Shown here piece after piece: positions 7,602-16,413 of a stretch of 64,000 nt of DNA. The position numbers were made by a program, and so were the translations under genes. The DNA is from VXRD01 sp965242535 (GTDB taxonomy: Bacteria; Latescibacterota; UBA2968), in assembly GCA_965242535.1 (NCBI GenBank), contig OZ251458.1, positions 1,488,001 to 1,552,000 of the forward strand, read 5' to 3'. Position 1 is the stretch's first letter; each line of letters begins with the position of its first letter. The notes beneath the pieces were generated by a model, which had not been told where the DNA came from, did no database searches, and saw nothing but the letters and a program-made list of their open reading frames with translations.

Positions 7602-8268
7602 GATCATTACTCCTTTCTCCAGTTTGGGTTTCCAATGTAAATTCAATCGTGAGATCTTTGGGGTCGCGTGATAAGTAAAGCGCATCTACCTCGTACAATT
7701 TTTCTCCCGTATCGTTTTGTAAAACGAGCACTTCGCTCAAAAACAGTTCATTCTCATTGAAGGTTTCGGAAAACCCTTCAATACGCCCTTGGTACGCGAG
7801 ATTATACTTGATGTCTCGCACGACAATCCATTTTGTATCAGGGGAGTCAAGCACAAAATTCCAAAGATCGATATCTCCTATTTTTCGCGTCACTTTCAGA
7901 CTTTTGGCAACGCGATTCAGCCACTTTTTGTTTTGTGCGAGAGCCAGCACAAAGGACATCGGAATGGCTAAAATCGTTGCCCAAATAATTTCAGTATAGC
8001 TAACCGGTGGTTTGTCGCCCAAAGAAACCGTGAAAATTTGAATGGCAAATTCGTGTTCAACCCCCAAAAAACTTACGATGATGCCATAGAGAAAATTCAA
8101 AAGATAAAGGATGATATAAGAGAGAACGCCAAGAACAAAGGATCGGATAATGAGAAAATGATACGTTTCTCCCTTGCGATGAATGGTGAGGGCATTGGAG
8201 ATAAAGTAGGCAATAATCCCAGGAAAGAAGATAATGAGTATTCGAAAAGTAAATTCAGTCACATTCAT
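7594..8268 (-). CDS. DUF6338-like integral membrane protein
   Basis: This 224-residue protein has an N-terminal hydrophobic segment (about 6-28), a second around 40-68 and a third near 92-112, then a soluble C-terminal domain of about 110 residues that looks beta-rich. The layout, with conserved PGIIAYFI and a cytosolic tail, resembles DUF6338 proteins, a family without known function. Its ATG overlaps the stop of the upstream 67-residue gene in an ATGA arrangement, and its 3' end overlaps the next gene, so the three are translationally coupled. Base composition is AT-richer than in neighbouring genes, which may indicate recent acquisition. The family name is tentative. Confidence 0.7.
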   Translation of the reverse strand: MNVTEFTFRILIIFFPGIIAYFISNALTIHRKGETYHFLIIRSFVLGVLSYIILYLLNFLYGIIVSFLGVEHEFAIQIFTVSLGDKPPVSYTEIIWATILAIPMSFVLALAQNKKWLNRVAKSLKVTRKIGDIDLWNFVLDSPDTKWIVVRDIKYNLAYQGRIEGFSETFNENELFLSEVLVLQNDTGEKLYEVDALYLSRDPKDLTIEFTLETQTGERSNDHE

Positions 8269-8468
8269 CGCTCTAATGCCCCCACCGCGTCGTTTGTGTC
8301 ATCGCCGATCTCCTCTTCGTTCCACCGCGGTCCGAACACGGGTTTGAAGTCCAAGGGTTTTGCAAGCATCCCGATCATCGCATCTCGTATCTCACCGACG
8401 GACACGGGGATCGCATTCTCCGCTCGGCTCGGGCTATCGCCAGTTACGTGGTAAAACTCACTTTTCAA
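8265..8468 (-). CDS. Small FGPRWN-motif protein
   Basis: This 67-residue protein has a central motif LDFKPVFGPRWNEEE followed by IGDDTND. It starts at TTG 8468 inside the last codons of the upstream PhyH gene and ends in an ATGA overlap with the membrane protein gene. It is hydrophilic, with no membrane segment. A decayed second copy lies 900 bp away at 7247-7401, in each case just before another gene's start, suggesting a mobile or duplicated small module. I do not know the family. The weak start codon keeps confidence moderate. Confidence 0.55.
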   Translation of the reverse strand: MKSEFYHVTGDSPSRAENAIPVSVGEIRDAMIGMLAKPLDFKPVFGPRWNEEEIGDDTNDAVGALER

Positions 8469-9312
8469 AGGTCGATTTTTTCAGCACGGTTTGCGATTCG
8501 TAAATGGAGCCCGTTCGGAGCGCGCCCGGGTATGGCATTCGCACCGGCACGGGTTCGACGCGCGGGATATTGGTCGGCTCGCCGCGCACGATGGTCGCGT
8601 TAAACGCATCCCAGTTCGTTATCCCACCCAGGGGAAACGCATCTATCGCGCAATATTGAAACAGCAACAAGCGGCGGGGTTGGTCAGACGTGTTGGACAC
8701 GGACCCGTGCAGCATGCGGACGTGGTGAATGGTAATGCCGCCTGCCTTCACCATCACGGGCGTCGTCCCCTTGTCGCTAAACGTCGGATCCGTGACTGCG
8801 CCGCAAAAATGCCCATCCAAATGATGATCGTACACCGGCCCCTCGTGCGACCCCGGAATCACCAGCAACGGGCCATTTTCCTCTGTCATGTCGTCGAGCA
8901 CCACGCCCACGGCCAGCAAATCGTCGTTGGTATGCGGATAAAACGCCCAATCCTGATGCCACTCGACCGGGCTGCCGTAGCCGGGCTGTTTCATATTCAA
9001 CTTGTTGCCATTGCACCGCAGCCCGTAGCCGATCAACTGCGACACCACGTCCAAAATTTTCTCGTGGTGCAGGGCGTTGCGATACACTTCGTGTTGCTCA
9101 ATCGGACTCTTCAAGCGTCTCAACTTGGGATTCTCGGGCGTGTGCCCCGGTTCGAGATCGAACACTTCGGTGTGTTCCGCGACCCCCCGCGATTTTTCCA
9201 CAAACGCATCGGTCACGCGCCGCAGGTCATCGACCTCGCGCTGGCTCAACACGTTCTCCACACCGAGATACCCGTGCTCGCGATAAAACGCGATCTGTTC
9301 TCGCGTCAGCAT
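8458..9312 (-). CDS. PhyH family Fe(II)/2-oxoglutarate dioxygenase
   Basis: This 284-residue member of the phytanoyl-CoA dioxygenase family carries an iron site of H119-x-D121 in EWHQDWAFYPH and a distal histidine H202 in MLHGSVSN, followed by R213/R214. PGSHEGP is the usual loop. The extended HQDWAFYPHTN form is typical of the bacterial enzymes that group with phytanoyl-CoA hydroxylases. The start ATG has AGGAG upstream. Its stop overlaps the start of the small FGPRWN gene by 11 nt. Downstream on the transcript is the DUF6338 chain; upstream, 75 bp away, is a sulfatase on the same strand. The protein is soluble and its substrate unknown. Confidence 0.92.
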   Translation of the reverse strand: MLTREQIAFYREHGYLGVENVLSQREVDDLRRVTDAFVEKSRGVAEHTEVFDLEPGHTPENPKLRRLKSPIEQHEVYRNALHHEKILDVVSQLIGYGLRCNGNKLNMKQPGYGSPVEWHQDWAFYPHTNDDLLAVGVVLDDMTEENGPLLVIPGSHEGPVYDHHLDGHFCGAVTDPTFSDKGTTPVMVKAGGITIHHVRMLHGSVSNTSDQPRRLLLFQYCAIDAFPLGGITNWDAFNATIVRGEPTNIPRVEPVPVRMPYPGALRTGSIYESQTVLKKSTFEK

Positions 9313-9387
9313 GATGGACTCCTTTTTTGGGAAACGAGCTGAAAGCGGTCCGTGCCCGCTAGTGTTTTCACCGCACTTTGCACCCGC

Positions 9388-10860
9388 CTACGGATGGCGG
9401 TATTTGTCGCCGAATTTTTCGCGCAACCGCGCGGCGCCTTCTGCGCGCCCGGTCTTTTCCAAGCGGTCGCAATAATTTTCAAACGCGCCCCAGGTGTGCA
9501 TGGGGCCGCCCTCTTGCATGACGGTCCACAGCGGGTCATTGTCGTAAGGCCGCGGCATGGTCGCCATCATGTGATCGTGCCAATTCATCAACCGATAGAC
9601 CGCGTCGCGGCACACCTCGGGATTTTCGGACGCGACATCGCGCATCTCCCATGGATCGGTTGCCAAATGAAACAGCATCTCGCGGGGATAGAGGCGATAC
9701 CCGTCGTGATAGGTGCGAATGTAGATCCAATCGCCAAAGCGCACCGCGCGTTGACACACATGCGCGCACTGGCTTAAGATCAACTCATCGCGCCCGGCGT
9801 CTTTGCCCTCGACAATCGCGGGGGCATAGCTTTCGCCATCCCACAACGCTTGCTTTTGCCCGCCCAAGAGATCCGCCAATGTGGGCGCCAAGTCGATGTT
9901 GTAATGCAGGCCATCATCCGCGATCCCGCGTTTCCCGCCCGGCCATTTTACGATCATCGGAATGTGGCAGGTGGCGTGATCCGCCGTGCCGTGCTCGCCG
10001 TAAATGCCGAGTTCGCCCATGTTCTCGCCGTGATCCGCGCTGATGATGATCGCGGTGTCGTCCAGCACGCCCGCGTCTTCCAACCGGTCCACAATCAGGG
10101 CGATTTGATCGTCGACATACCGGATCGCCGTATCGTAGCCATCGATCATGCGCCGCAAATCCTCCATCGTGTCCAACCGACCGGGATGCCGGGGAAAGCG
10201 CGGATTGGGCCGATCGTGCCACATCATAATGTCCTGCGCGGTGTGGGGGCCGACGAGCTTTTTGTGTTCTTCGAGCAACTCGGGGGTCAACCCACTGGGC
10301 AGGGGGTCATCGGCAAAGGGGTCGCCGTAATCCGCAGGCGCGCGATAGGGCGTGTGGACATCCCAGTAATTGATGTGCAAAAACCAGTTGTCGTCTGCGG
10401 CATTGTCCCGCAACCACTTCTCGACGACGGGGGTCACGTCTTCCGCGGATTCCATGCCGCCTTTGCCCGTGTTGTGAATTTCGTTGAACCCCGCGTAAAA
10501 ATGCCACGCCGCATGCCGCTGTCCAAACGGGCTGATCATCGCGGTCTTCATCCCCCTGCGCTGCAAGAACCCGGCCAGGCCCTCATTGGCGAGCCGATCC
10601 CGGAACCCGCGGTTTGGCCCGTTGTTTCGCCGCTCTGACGCCGTGCCCCCGTGCCCCACCACGCCCGAATGAATGCCGAATTGCCCGGAGTAAAACGCGG
10701 TGCGAGACGGCAAACACGGCGCGTCTGTGGTATAGACCTGATCGAAGCGAATGCCTTCTGCTGCGATTTGATCAATGGTCGGCGATGTGTTGCGGTGATA
10801 CCCATAACAGCCCAGATGCGTGGGGTTCAGCGCGTCGAGGTCGAGGTACAAAATACGCAT
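9388..10860 (-). CDS. Sulfatase, FGly-dependent
   Basis: This 490-residue arylsulfatase-type enzyme hydrolyses sulfate esters. The formylglycine motif C49-L-P-S-R53 is intact, which distinguishes it from the other sulfatase-fold protein in the window. Metal ligands include D7 and D9 at the N terminus and the late SADHGENMGE motif. There is no signal peptide, so it may act on imported substrates, and it needs an FGly-generating enzyme or anaerobic maturase that is not present here. The start ATG follows AAGGAT. It may share a transcript with the PhyH gene 75 bp downstream. A divergent promoter region separates it from the NYN gene. The exact sulfated substrate is not predictable. Confidence 0.93.
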   Translation of the reverse strand: MRILYLDLDALNPTHLGCYGYHRNTSPTIDQIAAEGIRFDQVYTTDAPCLPSRTAFYSGQFGIHSGVVGHGGTASERRNNGPNRGFRDRLANEGLAGFLQRRGMKTAMISPFGQRHAAWHFYAGFNEIHNTGKGGMESAEDVTPVVEKWLRDNAADDNWFLHINYWDVHTPYRAPADYGDPFADDPLPSGLTPELLEEHKKLVGPHTAQDIMMWHDRPNPRFPRHPGRLDTMEDLRRMIDGYDTAIRYVDDQIALIVDRLEDAGVLDDTAIIISADHGENMGELGIYGEHGTADHATCHIPMIVKWPGGKRGIADDGLHYNIDLAPTLADLLGGQKQALWDGESYAPAIVEGKDAGRDELILSQCAHVCQRAVRFGDWIYIRTYHDGYRLYPREMLFHLATDPWEMRDVASENPEVCRDAVYRLMNWHDHMMATMPRPYDNDPLWTVMQEGGPMHTWGAFENYCDRLEKTGRAEGAARLREKFGDKYRHP

Positions 10861-10973
10861 GGTGCGATCCTTTCCGAAGATGTGTTTTGGTGCGGGGATA
10901 ATTTATCTCTAAACGCGCTTTTTGGCAAGTCTCTCACCCGGCCCCTTTGGTTCGGGTTATATCGGCAAGAGGC

Positions 10974-11002
10974 TTGCCCGTGGCGTTTGAATATGGTATC
11001 AT
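10974..11002 (+). promoter_or_regulatory. Likely sigma70 promoter of the NYN gene
   Basis: TTGCCC at 10974-10979 and TATCAT at 10997-11002 are separated by exactly 17 bp in the AT-rich divergent gap between the sulfatase and the NYN-domain gene. The start codon lies about 50 bp downstream. Based on consensus matching only. Confidence 0.45.
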
Positions 11003-11052
11003 AATAAAAATGCGTTTGTAGATCATCGGCATATTTTTTGGGAGATAGGATT

Positions 11053-11679
11053 ATGAGCGGCGTATTCGTCTATTGGGATAATTCCAATATTTTTAGCGAG
11101 GCACAGCGCATTGCTTCAGACCGAGAAGGCACGGCGGGGGCCCGCTATTTGGTTCGCATCAATTTCGACAATATGTTGCGCTTGGCACATGCCGACCGCC
11201 CACTGGAAAAAGCAGTCGCCGCCGGCTCTGTCCCGCCGGAAATGCGCCAGTTGTGGAATCGACTGGAAAATCAAGATGTGGAAGTCCAGCTCTACGATCG
11301 GGGCGCGCCAGACCGGGGCGAACAAGAAATCCCCGACCGCTGGCTACAGTTGCGTATGCTGGAGCACGGTTGGGATTACAACGGCGACCCCGGCATTGTG
11401 GCACTGTTGACCGGTGACGGCGCCGGCTATTACGAGGGCAGAGGGTTTCACAGCACATTGGAGCGCATGCATCGGCGGGGTTGGAAGATAGAAGTTTTGT
11501 CATGGGAACACTCCTGCAACCGGAGAATGCGCCAGTGGGCCGAGGAGAACGGCGTCTTTGTTCCGTTAGACGATTATTACTGGGCGATCACCTTTCGGGA
11601 GCCATCTCGCGAAGGTCATGAGTTTGCCCCTGCACGCGACGAGATGGAACTGGATCTGAAGCAACGCCCCATGGTCTAA
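11053..11679 (+). CDS. NYN-domain (PIN-like) ribonuclease-like protein
   Basis: This 208-residue protein has the NYN (LabA/DUF88-type) fold of the PIN superfamily, whose members are metal-dependent nucleases acting mainly on RNA. Acidic residues expected at the active site are visible: D9 in YWDNSN, a D near 82 (LYDRG) and D122 in LLTGDGAGYYEG. The final portion is hydrophilic. The start ATG 11053 is preceded by GGAGATAGG, and a plausible promoter lies at 10974-11002. It is monocistronic in appearance, with 66 bp to the epimerase gene downstream. It could also be a regulatory RNA-binding protein; the nuclease call rests on the conserved acidic residues. Confidence 0.8.
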   Translation: MSGVFVYWDNSNIFSEAQRIASDREGTAGARYLVRINFDNMLRLAHADRPLEKAVAAGSVPPEMRQLWNRLENQDVEVQLYDRGAPDRGEQEIPDRWLQLRMLEHGWDYNGDPGIVALLTGDGAGYYEGRGFHSTLERMHRRGWKIEVLSWEHSCNRRMRQWAEENGVFVPLDDYYWAITFREPSREGHEFAPARDEMELDLKQRPMV

Positions 11680-11745
11680 TTTTGGAAAAATCAAGCCCTA
11701 TCTGGAAAAATAAGATCGTCGCTCACTCAATTTTTAGGAGGTCTC

Positions 11746-12753
11746 ATGAAAATTCTCGTCACAGGTGCCGCCGGGCAGGTCGGTTGCAGGCTCGTGCGGC
11801 AACTGCTCGATCAAAACGATGACGTGCGCGGAACCGTTCTCGCGGGCGATCCCGCGCGCAGCCGCCTCGATGGCTTGGACATCGAGTTGCGCGAAGGCGA
11901 CTTGACCGATTTCGACTATGTCGTGGACGCGGTCAAAGGCGTGGACGCGGTCATCCACACGGCCAACCTCGTCGGCCCGCATTTTGAACTCAACAACCGG
12001 ATCAACCTTCAGGTGACGCGCGCCTGCGAGGTTTTTGCGGACCGCCTCGAACGCTATGTCTATACCAGCTCTTCGGGCGTGTTTCCCAACAACGGCGAAA
12101 ACGTCCCGTGCGCGTACCACCCGGTCGACGAGTTGCATCCCAAGCGGCCCGACAGCGAATACTCCATGTCCAAGTATTTCGGGGAGATCATGGCGGAACG
12201 CGCCGCGCGGGAAACCGGGTTGCGCCATTCAATCGTGCGGCCGAGCCACGTCTTGTCCGGAACCAAAATCCTCAACCAGTTCAGCGTCGCCCGCGTGGTC
12301 AATACGCTCAAAAAAAGCCAGAGCAGGCCCGGCACGGAACTCCACATGCCCGATGGGACAGAACTCTGGCACGACATCGAAGCCCGAGCCGCGTCCCCGG
12401 ATCAACCGTGCAGCATCACAGACCGAGACGGACGCCCGTGGTTGTATCAACCCCAAGACGCCCGCGACATCGCCCACTGCTTGATCTGTGCCCTGAAGTC
12501 GGGGGCGGCACTCGGCGAATCGTTCAATGCCGGCGCGCCCGAACCCTTCCCCTTTCCGGAAGGCGCGCGATTGATCGCACAAAAAAGAGGGGTCGAACCC
12601 CTCGAGGTGCGAGTCCCCCTCCGATACGTGTACGACCACGCCATCGGCAAAGCCAAAAGCCTGATCGGCTATTCCCCGCAAGGCGATTTGAACACCATGG
12701 TCGAATCGGCTTTCGCCTGCGAGGAGGGCGAAACGGATTATACTTGGGATTGA
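11746..12753 (+). CDS. NAD-dependent epimerase/dehydratase (extended SDR)
   Basis: This 335-residue extended short-chain dehydrogenase binds NAD(P) through G7-A-A-G10-Q-V-G13 at the very N terminus. The catalytic pair Y139-x-x-x-K143 (YSMSK) and a serine in YTSSSG near 108-110 are present. Such proteins epimerise or dehydrate nucleotide sugars or reduce related carbonyls. The start ATG follows TAGGAGG. It converges on the MocA-family gene, and the two coding regions overlap by 16 bp at their 3' ends. The neighbourhood of sugar-type dehydrogenases suggests carbohydrate metabolism. Without a nucleotide-sugar signature the exact reaction remains open. Confidence 0.88.
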   Translation: MKILVTGAAGQVGCRLVRQLLDQNDDVRGTVLAGDPARSRLDGLDIELREGDLTDFDYVVDAVKGVDAVIHTANLVGPHFELNNRINLQVTRACEVFADRLERYVYTSSSGVFPNNGENVPCAYHPVDELHPKRPDSEYSMSKYFGEIMAERAARETGLRHSIVRPSHVLSGTKILNQFSVARVVNTLKKSQSRPGTELHMPDGTELWHDIEARAASPDQPCSITDRDGRPWLYQPQDARDIAHCLICALKSGAALGESFNAGAPEPFPFPEGARLIAQKRGVEPLEVRVPLRYVYDHAIGKAKSLIGYSPQGDLNTMVESAFACEEGETDYTWD

Positions 12754-13775
12754 GCCAAGCGAACGCGCAACGCGTCGATCAGGCCATCGGCGGGTTCGCA
12801 GGGCAAATCCACGGGGCGATGGGATAACGCGCTCGCGTAAATCCCCAAAACGATGTTGAAATCGCGCAGGGCCAGATCGAGATTGAGCGGATGGATTTTG
12901 GCGTCGTCTCCAACCCATGCGAGCATCGCATCGGTCATCGCGGCCTGGCCCAAAATATCTTCATCGGGATATTCGTGCGCGCCCGTCTCGACTCGTCCGT
13001 CGATTCCCACCTCCCAAGACCCCATCGTCCAATGCACAAACCCGCGCGGGCCGTACACCGCGACCCGCTTGTGGACATTGGTGCGATCCTCGTCTTTCAC
13101 GCGCGGGGCAAAGGGCCCTGAAATGAGTTGGGCGCGCAGGCCATCGGCGTATTCTATCGCGCCGATGCACTGGTCGGGCGCGAAATGCTTTTTGGGCGCG
13201 TCCGCCAGGCCATCCGCGCCAGCGACTTGGCCCATCGCTTTGATCGGCACGCCATCGGGATGAAACGCGCCTATCGCCTGCAAGGCGTGCGTGCCCTGAT
13301 ACGCCAGATTCATCCCGCAACTCGCCTCGATAAATCGCACCTCGCCGATCTTTCCCTCGCGGACGATGTCTTGCAACTGCTGCCTGCGCGGGTGAAAATG
13401 GAGTTGGTGATTCACCGCGATCTTGGTTTTCGCGGTCGCGGCAAAATCCCGAATCGCCCGCCAATCCTCGCCCTGAATCGCGATGGGCTTCTCCACCAGC
13501 ACCGCGGGAATGCCCGCGTCCTCTGCCGCGTCGAAAATCTCCAGTCGCACGCTCGGCGGGGTGTTGACATGGACGAGATCCGGCTTTTCCCTCTCGAACA
13601 TCTCCCGGTAATCCACATATCGCCTATCCACGCCAAACGCATCGCCGAATGCGTGCAAATTTTCTTCTGTGCGCGTGGAAATCGCGGCGAGTCTTCCGCG
13701 CATAACATGCCGATACGCCTCTGCCAACCCGCGTGCGCGCCCGCCACTCACGCCGATAATCGCACATTTGAACAT
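12738..13775 (-). CDS. Gfo/Idh/MocA family oxidoreductase
   Basis: This 345-residue NAD(P)-dependent dehydrogenase has a Rossmann N-terminal half and the alpha/beta substrate domain. VEKPIAI near residue 97 is the family's EKP motif, whose lysine contacts the cofactor and substrate. The N-terminal glycine motif is unusual (GVSGGRARG). These enzymes oxidise sugars, inositols or their amino derivatives. I chose ATG 13775, 9 nt after GGGAGG; an ATG three codons earlier abuts that site. The 3' end overlaps the convergent epimerase gene. A second member of the family is encoded at 15196, so this may be a two-step oxidation cluster with the zinc dehydrogenase between them. Confidence 0.88.
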   Translation of the reverse strand: MFKCAIIGVSGGRARGLAEAYRHVMRGRLAAISTRTEENLHAFGDAFGVDRRYVDYREMFEREKPDLVHVNTPPSVRLEIFDAAEDAGIPAVLVEKPIAIQGEDWRAIRDFAATAKTKIAVNHQLHFHPRRQQLQDIVREGKIGEVRFIEASCGMNLAYQGTHALQAIGAFHPDGVPIKAMGQVAGADGLADAPKKHFAPDQCIGAIEYADGLRAQLISGPFAPRVKDEDRTNVHKRVAVYGPRGFVHWTMGSWEVGIDGRVETGAHEYPDEDILGQAAMTDAMLAWVGDDAKIHPLNLDLALRDFNIVLGIYASALSHRPVDLPCEPADGLIDALRVRLAQSQV

Positions 13776-14062
13776 CGGATTCATCCTCCCAAAAATGGTG
13801 AGAAGTTATCACCCCCGCCGCTAGGTGCGCGGACAGGCACGGGGGCCTGTCCCTACGAATGATGGGATGGGGCAACGGACTGCTCTCCGCTAATTGTTTG
13901 GCGTCGGATTGGATGAGCACGGAGCTCGTCCCCTTCCGTCTCTCTCGTTCCCCTCCCGCCATTCATCCCCTTTTGTGCCTTTGAACGGGCTATCGCCCGT
14001 TGTACCCCGCTCGTGCCCTTTGTGCCCTTTGTGGCTTTTGTGGCTCCCCCGCCCTTCCGTTT

Positions 14063-15082
14063 TCATCCCCACGGCTTCAAAACGACCTTTGCACACGCGC
14101 CCGTGGTTTGCAATTCCCATGCTCTTTGAACGTCGTCCAGCGAGAACACATGGGAAATCAGCCGATCCAATTTGTCTGCGTTTGCGCGGACGACCTGCAT
14201 CAGCTTGGGCACGTCTTGCAAATTGTAATGCCATGACCCGACGAGGGTTATCCCTTTGCGGATCATATCGCGGCTGATACGCAAGGGCGTGTCTTCCCCG
14301 CATTCGCCGACAAACGCCACCTGACCGCGCCTTCGCACCGCGTCGATGCACAGCCGATGCGCGGGCACGGCGCCCGAACAATCCACAGCCGCATCCACGC
14401 CCACGCCATCCGTCAAGTCCATAATCCGTTGCAACGCATGATCATCGGCGGGATCGATCACCTCGTCCGCGCCCAATTCTCGCGCTTTCTCGCGGCGATA
14501 GGGATTGATATCCGCGGCGATCACGCGTGCGCCTCGGTGCTTGCCATTGATCACGCCCCCGAGGCCCACAGGCCCGAGGCCCGTGACCATCAACACATCG
14601 AACGCACCGATGCCCATGCGCTGTGCCGCGCCAAAGGTGGGGCCCAACCCGCAACACGCCATCCCTCCGTGTTCGTAAGAAACGCCGTCGGGAATTTTGG
14701 GCAACAACCAGTCGGGCTTCAACAGGTATTGCGCCATCGTGGCGCGGCCCTCGGCTCCGCCCGTAAATTCGCCAAACGCAACGCCGTGCTCGCAGTGGAT
14801 GTAATCGCCACGGATGCACAGGGAACAGACCCCGCACGGATATTGCGGCATCACCGCCACGCGGTCGCCCACCGCCACGCGCCCGGGTTGGGCAGTTTCG
14901 ACCACTTCCCCTGCGGCTTCGTGCCCCAGCGAAGTCGTTGCCCTGCCGCCCACAAAGCCCTTGTACTCGGTACACATCGGCGCGGCGTGAACTTTGACCA
15001 GCACCCAGTTGTCTTTTGGCTTCGGCTCGGGCACGTCGATCACACCGCCCTCACGTTCGCCAAAAATTGCGGCGACTTTCAT
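14063..15082 (-). CDS. Zinc-dependent alcohol/polyol dehydrogenase (MDR)
   Basis: This 339-residue medium-chain dehydrogenase oxidises an alcohol or polyol with NAD(P). Catalytic zinc ligands are C37 and H54-E55 (GHEAAGEV). The four structural zinc cysteines C83, C86, C89 and C97 are all present. The cofactor motif GLGPVGLGG follows, near residue 185. The start ATG 15082 has GGAGG 5 nt upstream. It is divergent from the MocA-family dehydrogenase at 15196, with only 113 bp between them. A REP hairpin and low-complexity DNA fill the 287-bp gap downstream (13776-14062). Sorbitol/threonine-type substrates are possible but not proven. Confidence 0.92.
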   Translation of the reverse strand: MKVAAIFGEREGGVIDVPEPKPKDNWVLVKVHAAPMCTEYKGFVGGRATTSLGHEAAGEVVETAQPGRVAVGDRVAVMPQYPCGVCSLCIRGDYIHCEHGVAFGEFTGGAEGRATMAQYLLKPDWLLPKIPDGVSYEHGGMACCGLGPTFGAAQRMGIGAFDVLMVTGLGPVGLGGVINGKHRGARVIAADINPYRREKARELGADEVIDPADDHALQRIMDLTDGVGVDAAVDCSGAVPAHRLCIDAVRRRGQVAFVGECGEDTPLRISRDMIRKGITLVGSWHYNLQDVPKLMQVVRANADKLDRLISHVFSLDDVQRAWELQTTGACAKVVLKPWG

Positions 15083-15195
15083 TTGACACCTCCGAAATAA
15101 AGTTGACAGGATTCGGACATGGGCATTCATTCAGACGAATCGGCCGCGATGGGCGGCTCGCCTTTCACTTTCTAAAAAAACAAAGGAATCCCGAA

Positions 15196-16287
15196 ATGGA
15201 AACACCTATCCGCATGGCTGTGGTCGGCGTGGGGCGCATTGGCGTATTTCACGCTCGGCACGTTCAAGAACTCGCCCGCGAGACTGGGCAGTGCGAACTC
15301 GTCGCCATCGCCGATGCGTATGCCGACACGGCCGTGCGCGTTGCCGCCGAGCTTCAGGCCGATCAAGAAGGCGAGATTCGCGCTTTTGACGACGTGTTTG
15401 ACCTCGCGGCGGCGAACCTCATCGACGCGGCGTTTGTCGCGTCTCGCACCGAAGACCATGAACGCGATGCGCGCGCCCTCATCGACGCGGGTTGTCGCGT
15501 GCTCTTGGAAAAGCCATTGACCGATTCGCTCGCGTCTGCCCGAGCATTTGTCGCGGACCTCAACCGCGATGCCACGCGCAAAAACGCGCTGATGCTGGCT
15601 TTTATGCGCCGCTATGATCCCCCGTTGCTCAAGGTCAAAGAACTGATCGACCAACACGCCATCGGCGACATTTTCAAAATCGTCTCGGTCCTCGAAGACC
15701 CGATTCCACCGCCCGAGGGTTACAACAGCGCGGGCTTGCTCAGCGACATGGCGGTTCACAACTGCGATGAAATCCTCTGGCTACTCGGCGGTCGCATGCC
15801 CGAATACGTGGCCGCGTTCGGAGCCAATCTTTACAACAGCACCATCAGCACCGTTCGGGAAGATTACGACGACGCGTTTTTGCAGATGTGGTTTCCCGGG
15901 CGCCTCATCGGTCAAGTCACGGTCAGCCGCAATCACGTCGCGGGATACCGCAACGCCACTTGGGTCTATGGCGATCGAGGGGTGATTCACGTCGGGCACT
16001 TTCGGGAAAATCCGCTCGCGGTCGAACTCGAAGCCTACGGGCGCAACGGCATCATCCACAGAGAAACCATCGCCCTGCGCGACTACGGCGCGGATGTGCC
16101 CGTGTTCATCACCCGATTCGGCGAAGCGTACAAAAACGAACTCGCGGATTTCATCGCCCATTGCATCGCCGACACCCGGTTTGGCGTCACGCACGAAGAT
16201 GGGTACAAAGCCATGAAAATCGCCATGATCGGCGGCGCGTCAATACGTCCGAAAGAGGCAACGCAAAAGCTGTGGACTGACCTCTGA
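15196..16287 (+). CDS. Gfo/Idh/MocA family oxidoreductase (inositol-dehydrogenase-like)
   Basis: This 363-residue enzyme has a textbook N-terminal glycine motif (GVGRIG, about 11-16), the EKPL motif near residue 100 and a DMAVHNCDE segment that corresponds to the D-x-x-x-H substrate and proton-relay motif of inositol 2-dehydrogenases. It is therefore closer to inositol/sugar dehydrogenases than the paralogue at 12738. The start ATG 15196 follows AAAGGAA. It is divergent from the zinc dehydrogenase. A PhyH gene converges on it from the right, with a REP hairpin and low-complexity DNA between them (16305-16410). Inositol itself as substrate is plausible, not demonstrated. Confidence 0.9.
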   Translation: METPIRMAVVGVGRIGVFHARHVQELARETGQCELVAIADAYADTAVRVAAELQADQEGEIRAFDDVFDLAAANLIDAAFVASRTEDHERDARALIDAGCRVLLEKPLTDSLASARAFVADLNRDATRKNALMLAFMRRYDPPLLKVKELIDQHAIGDIFKIVSVLEDPIPPPEGYNSAGLLSDMAVHNCDEILWLLGGRMPEYVAAFGANLYNSTISTVREDYDDAFLQMWFPGRLIGQVTVSRNHVAGYRNATWVYGDRGVIHVGHFRENPLAVELEAYGRNGIIHRETIALRDYGADVPVFITRFGEAYKNELADFIAHCIADTRFGVTHEDGYKAMKIAMIGGASIRPKEATQKLWTDL

Positions 16288-16413
16288 CCGTTTCGCCGCG
16301 GGATGCACGGACAGGCACGGGGCCTGTCCCTACTGGGATTGGACCCATGCGCTCGGACCTTCTCACCTCTTACCTCTCCCGTCTCCCGTCTCCCGTCTCC
16401 CCGCCTTGTCCTC

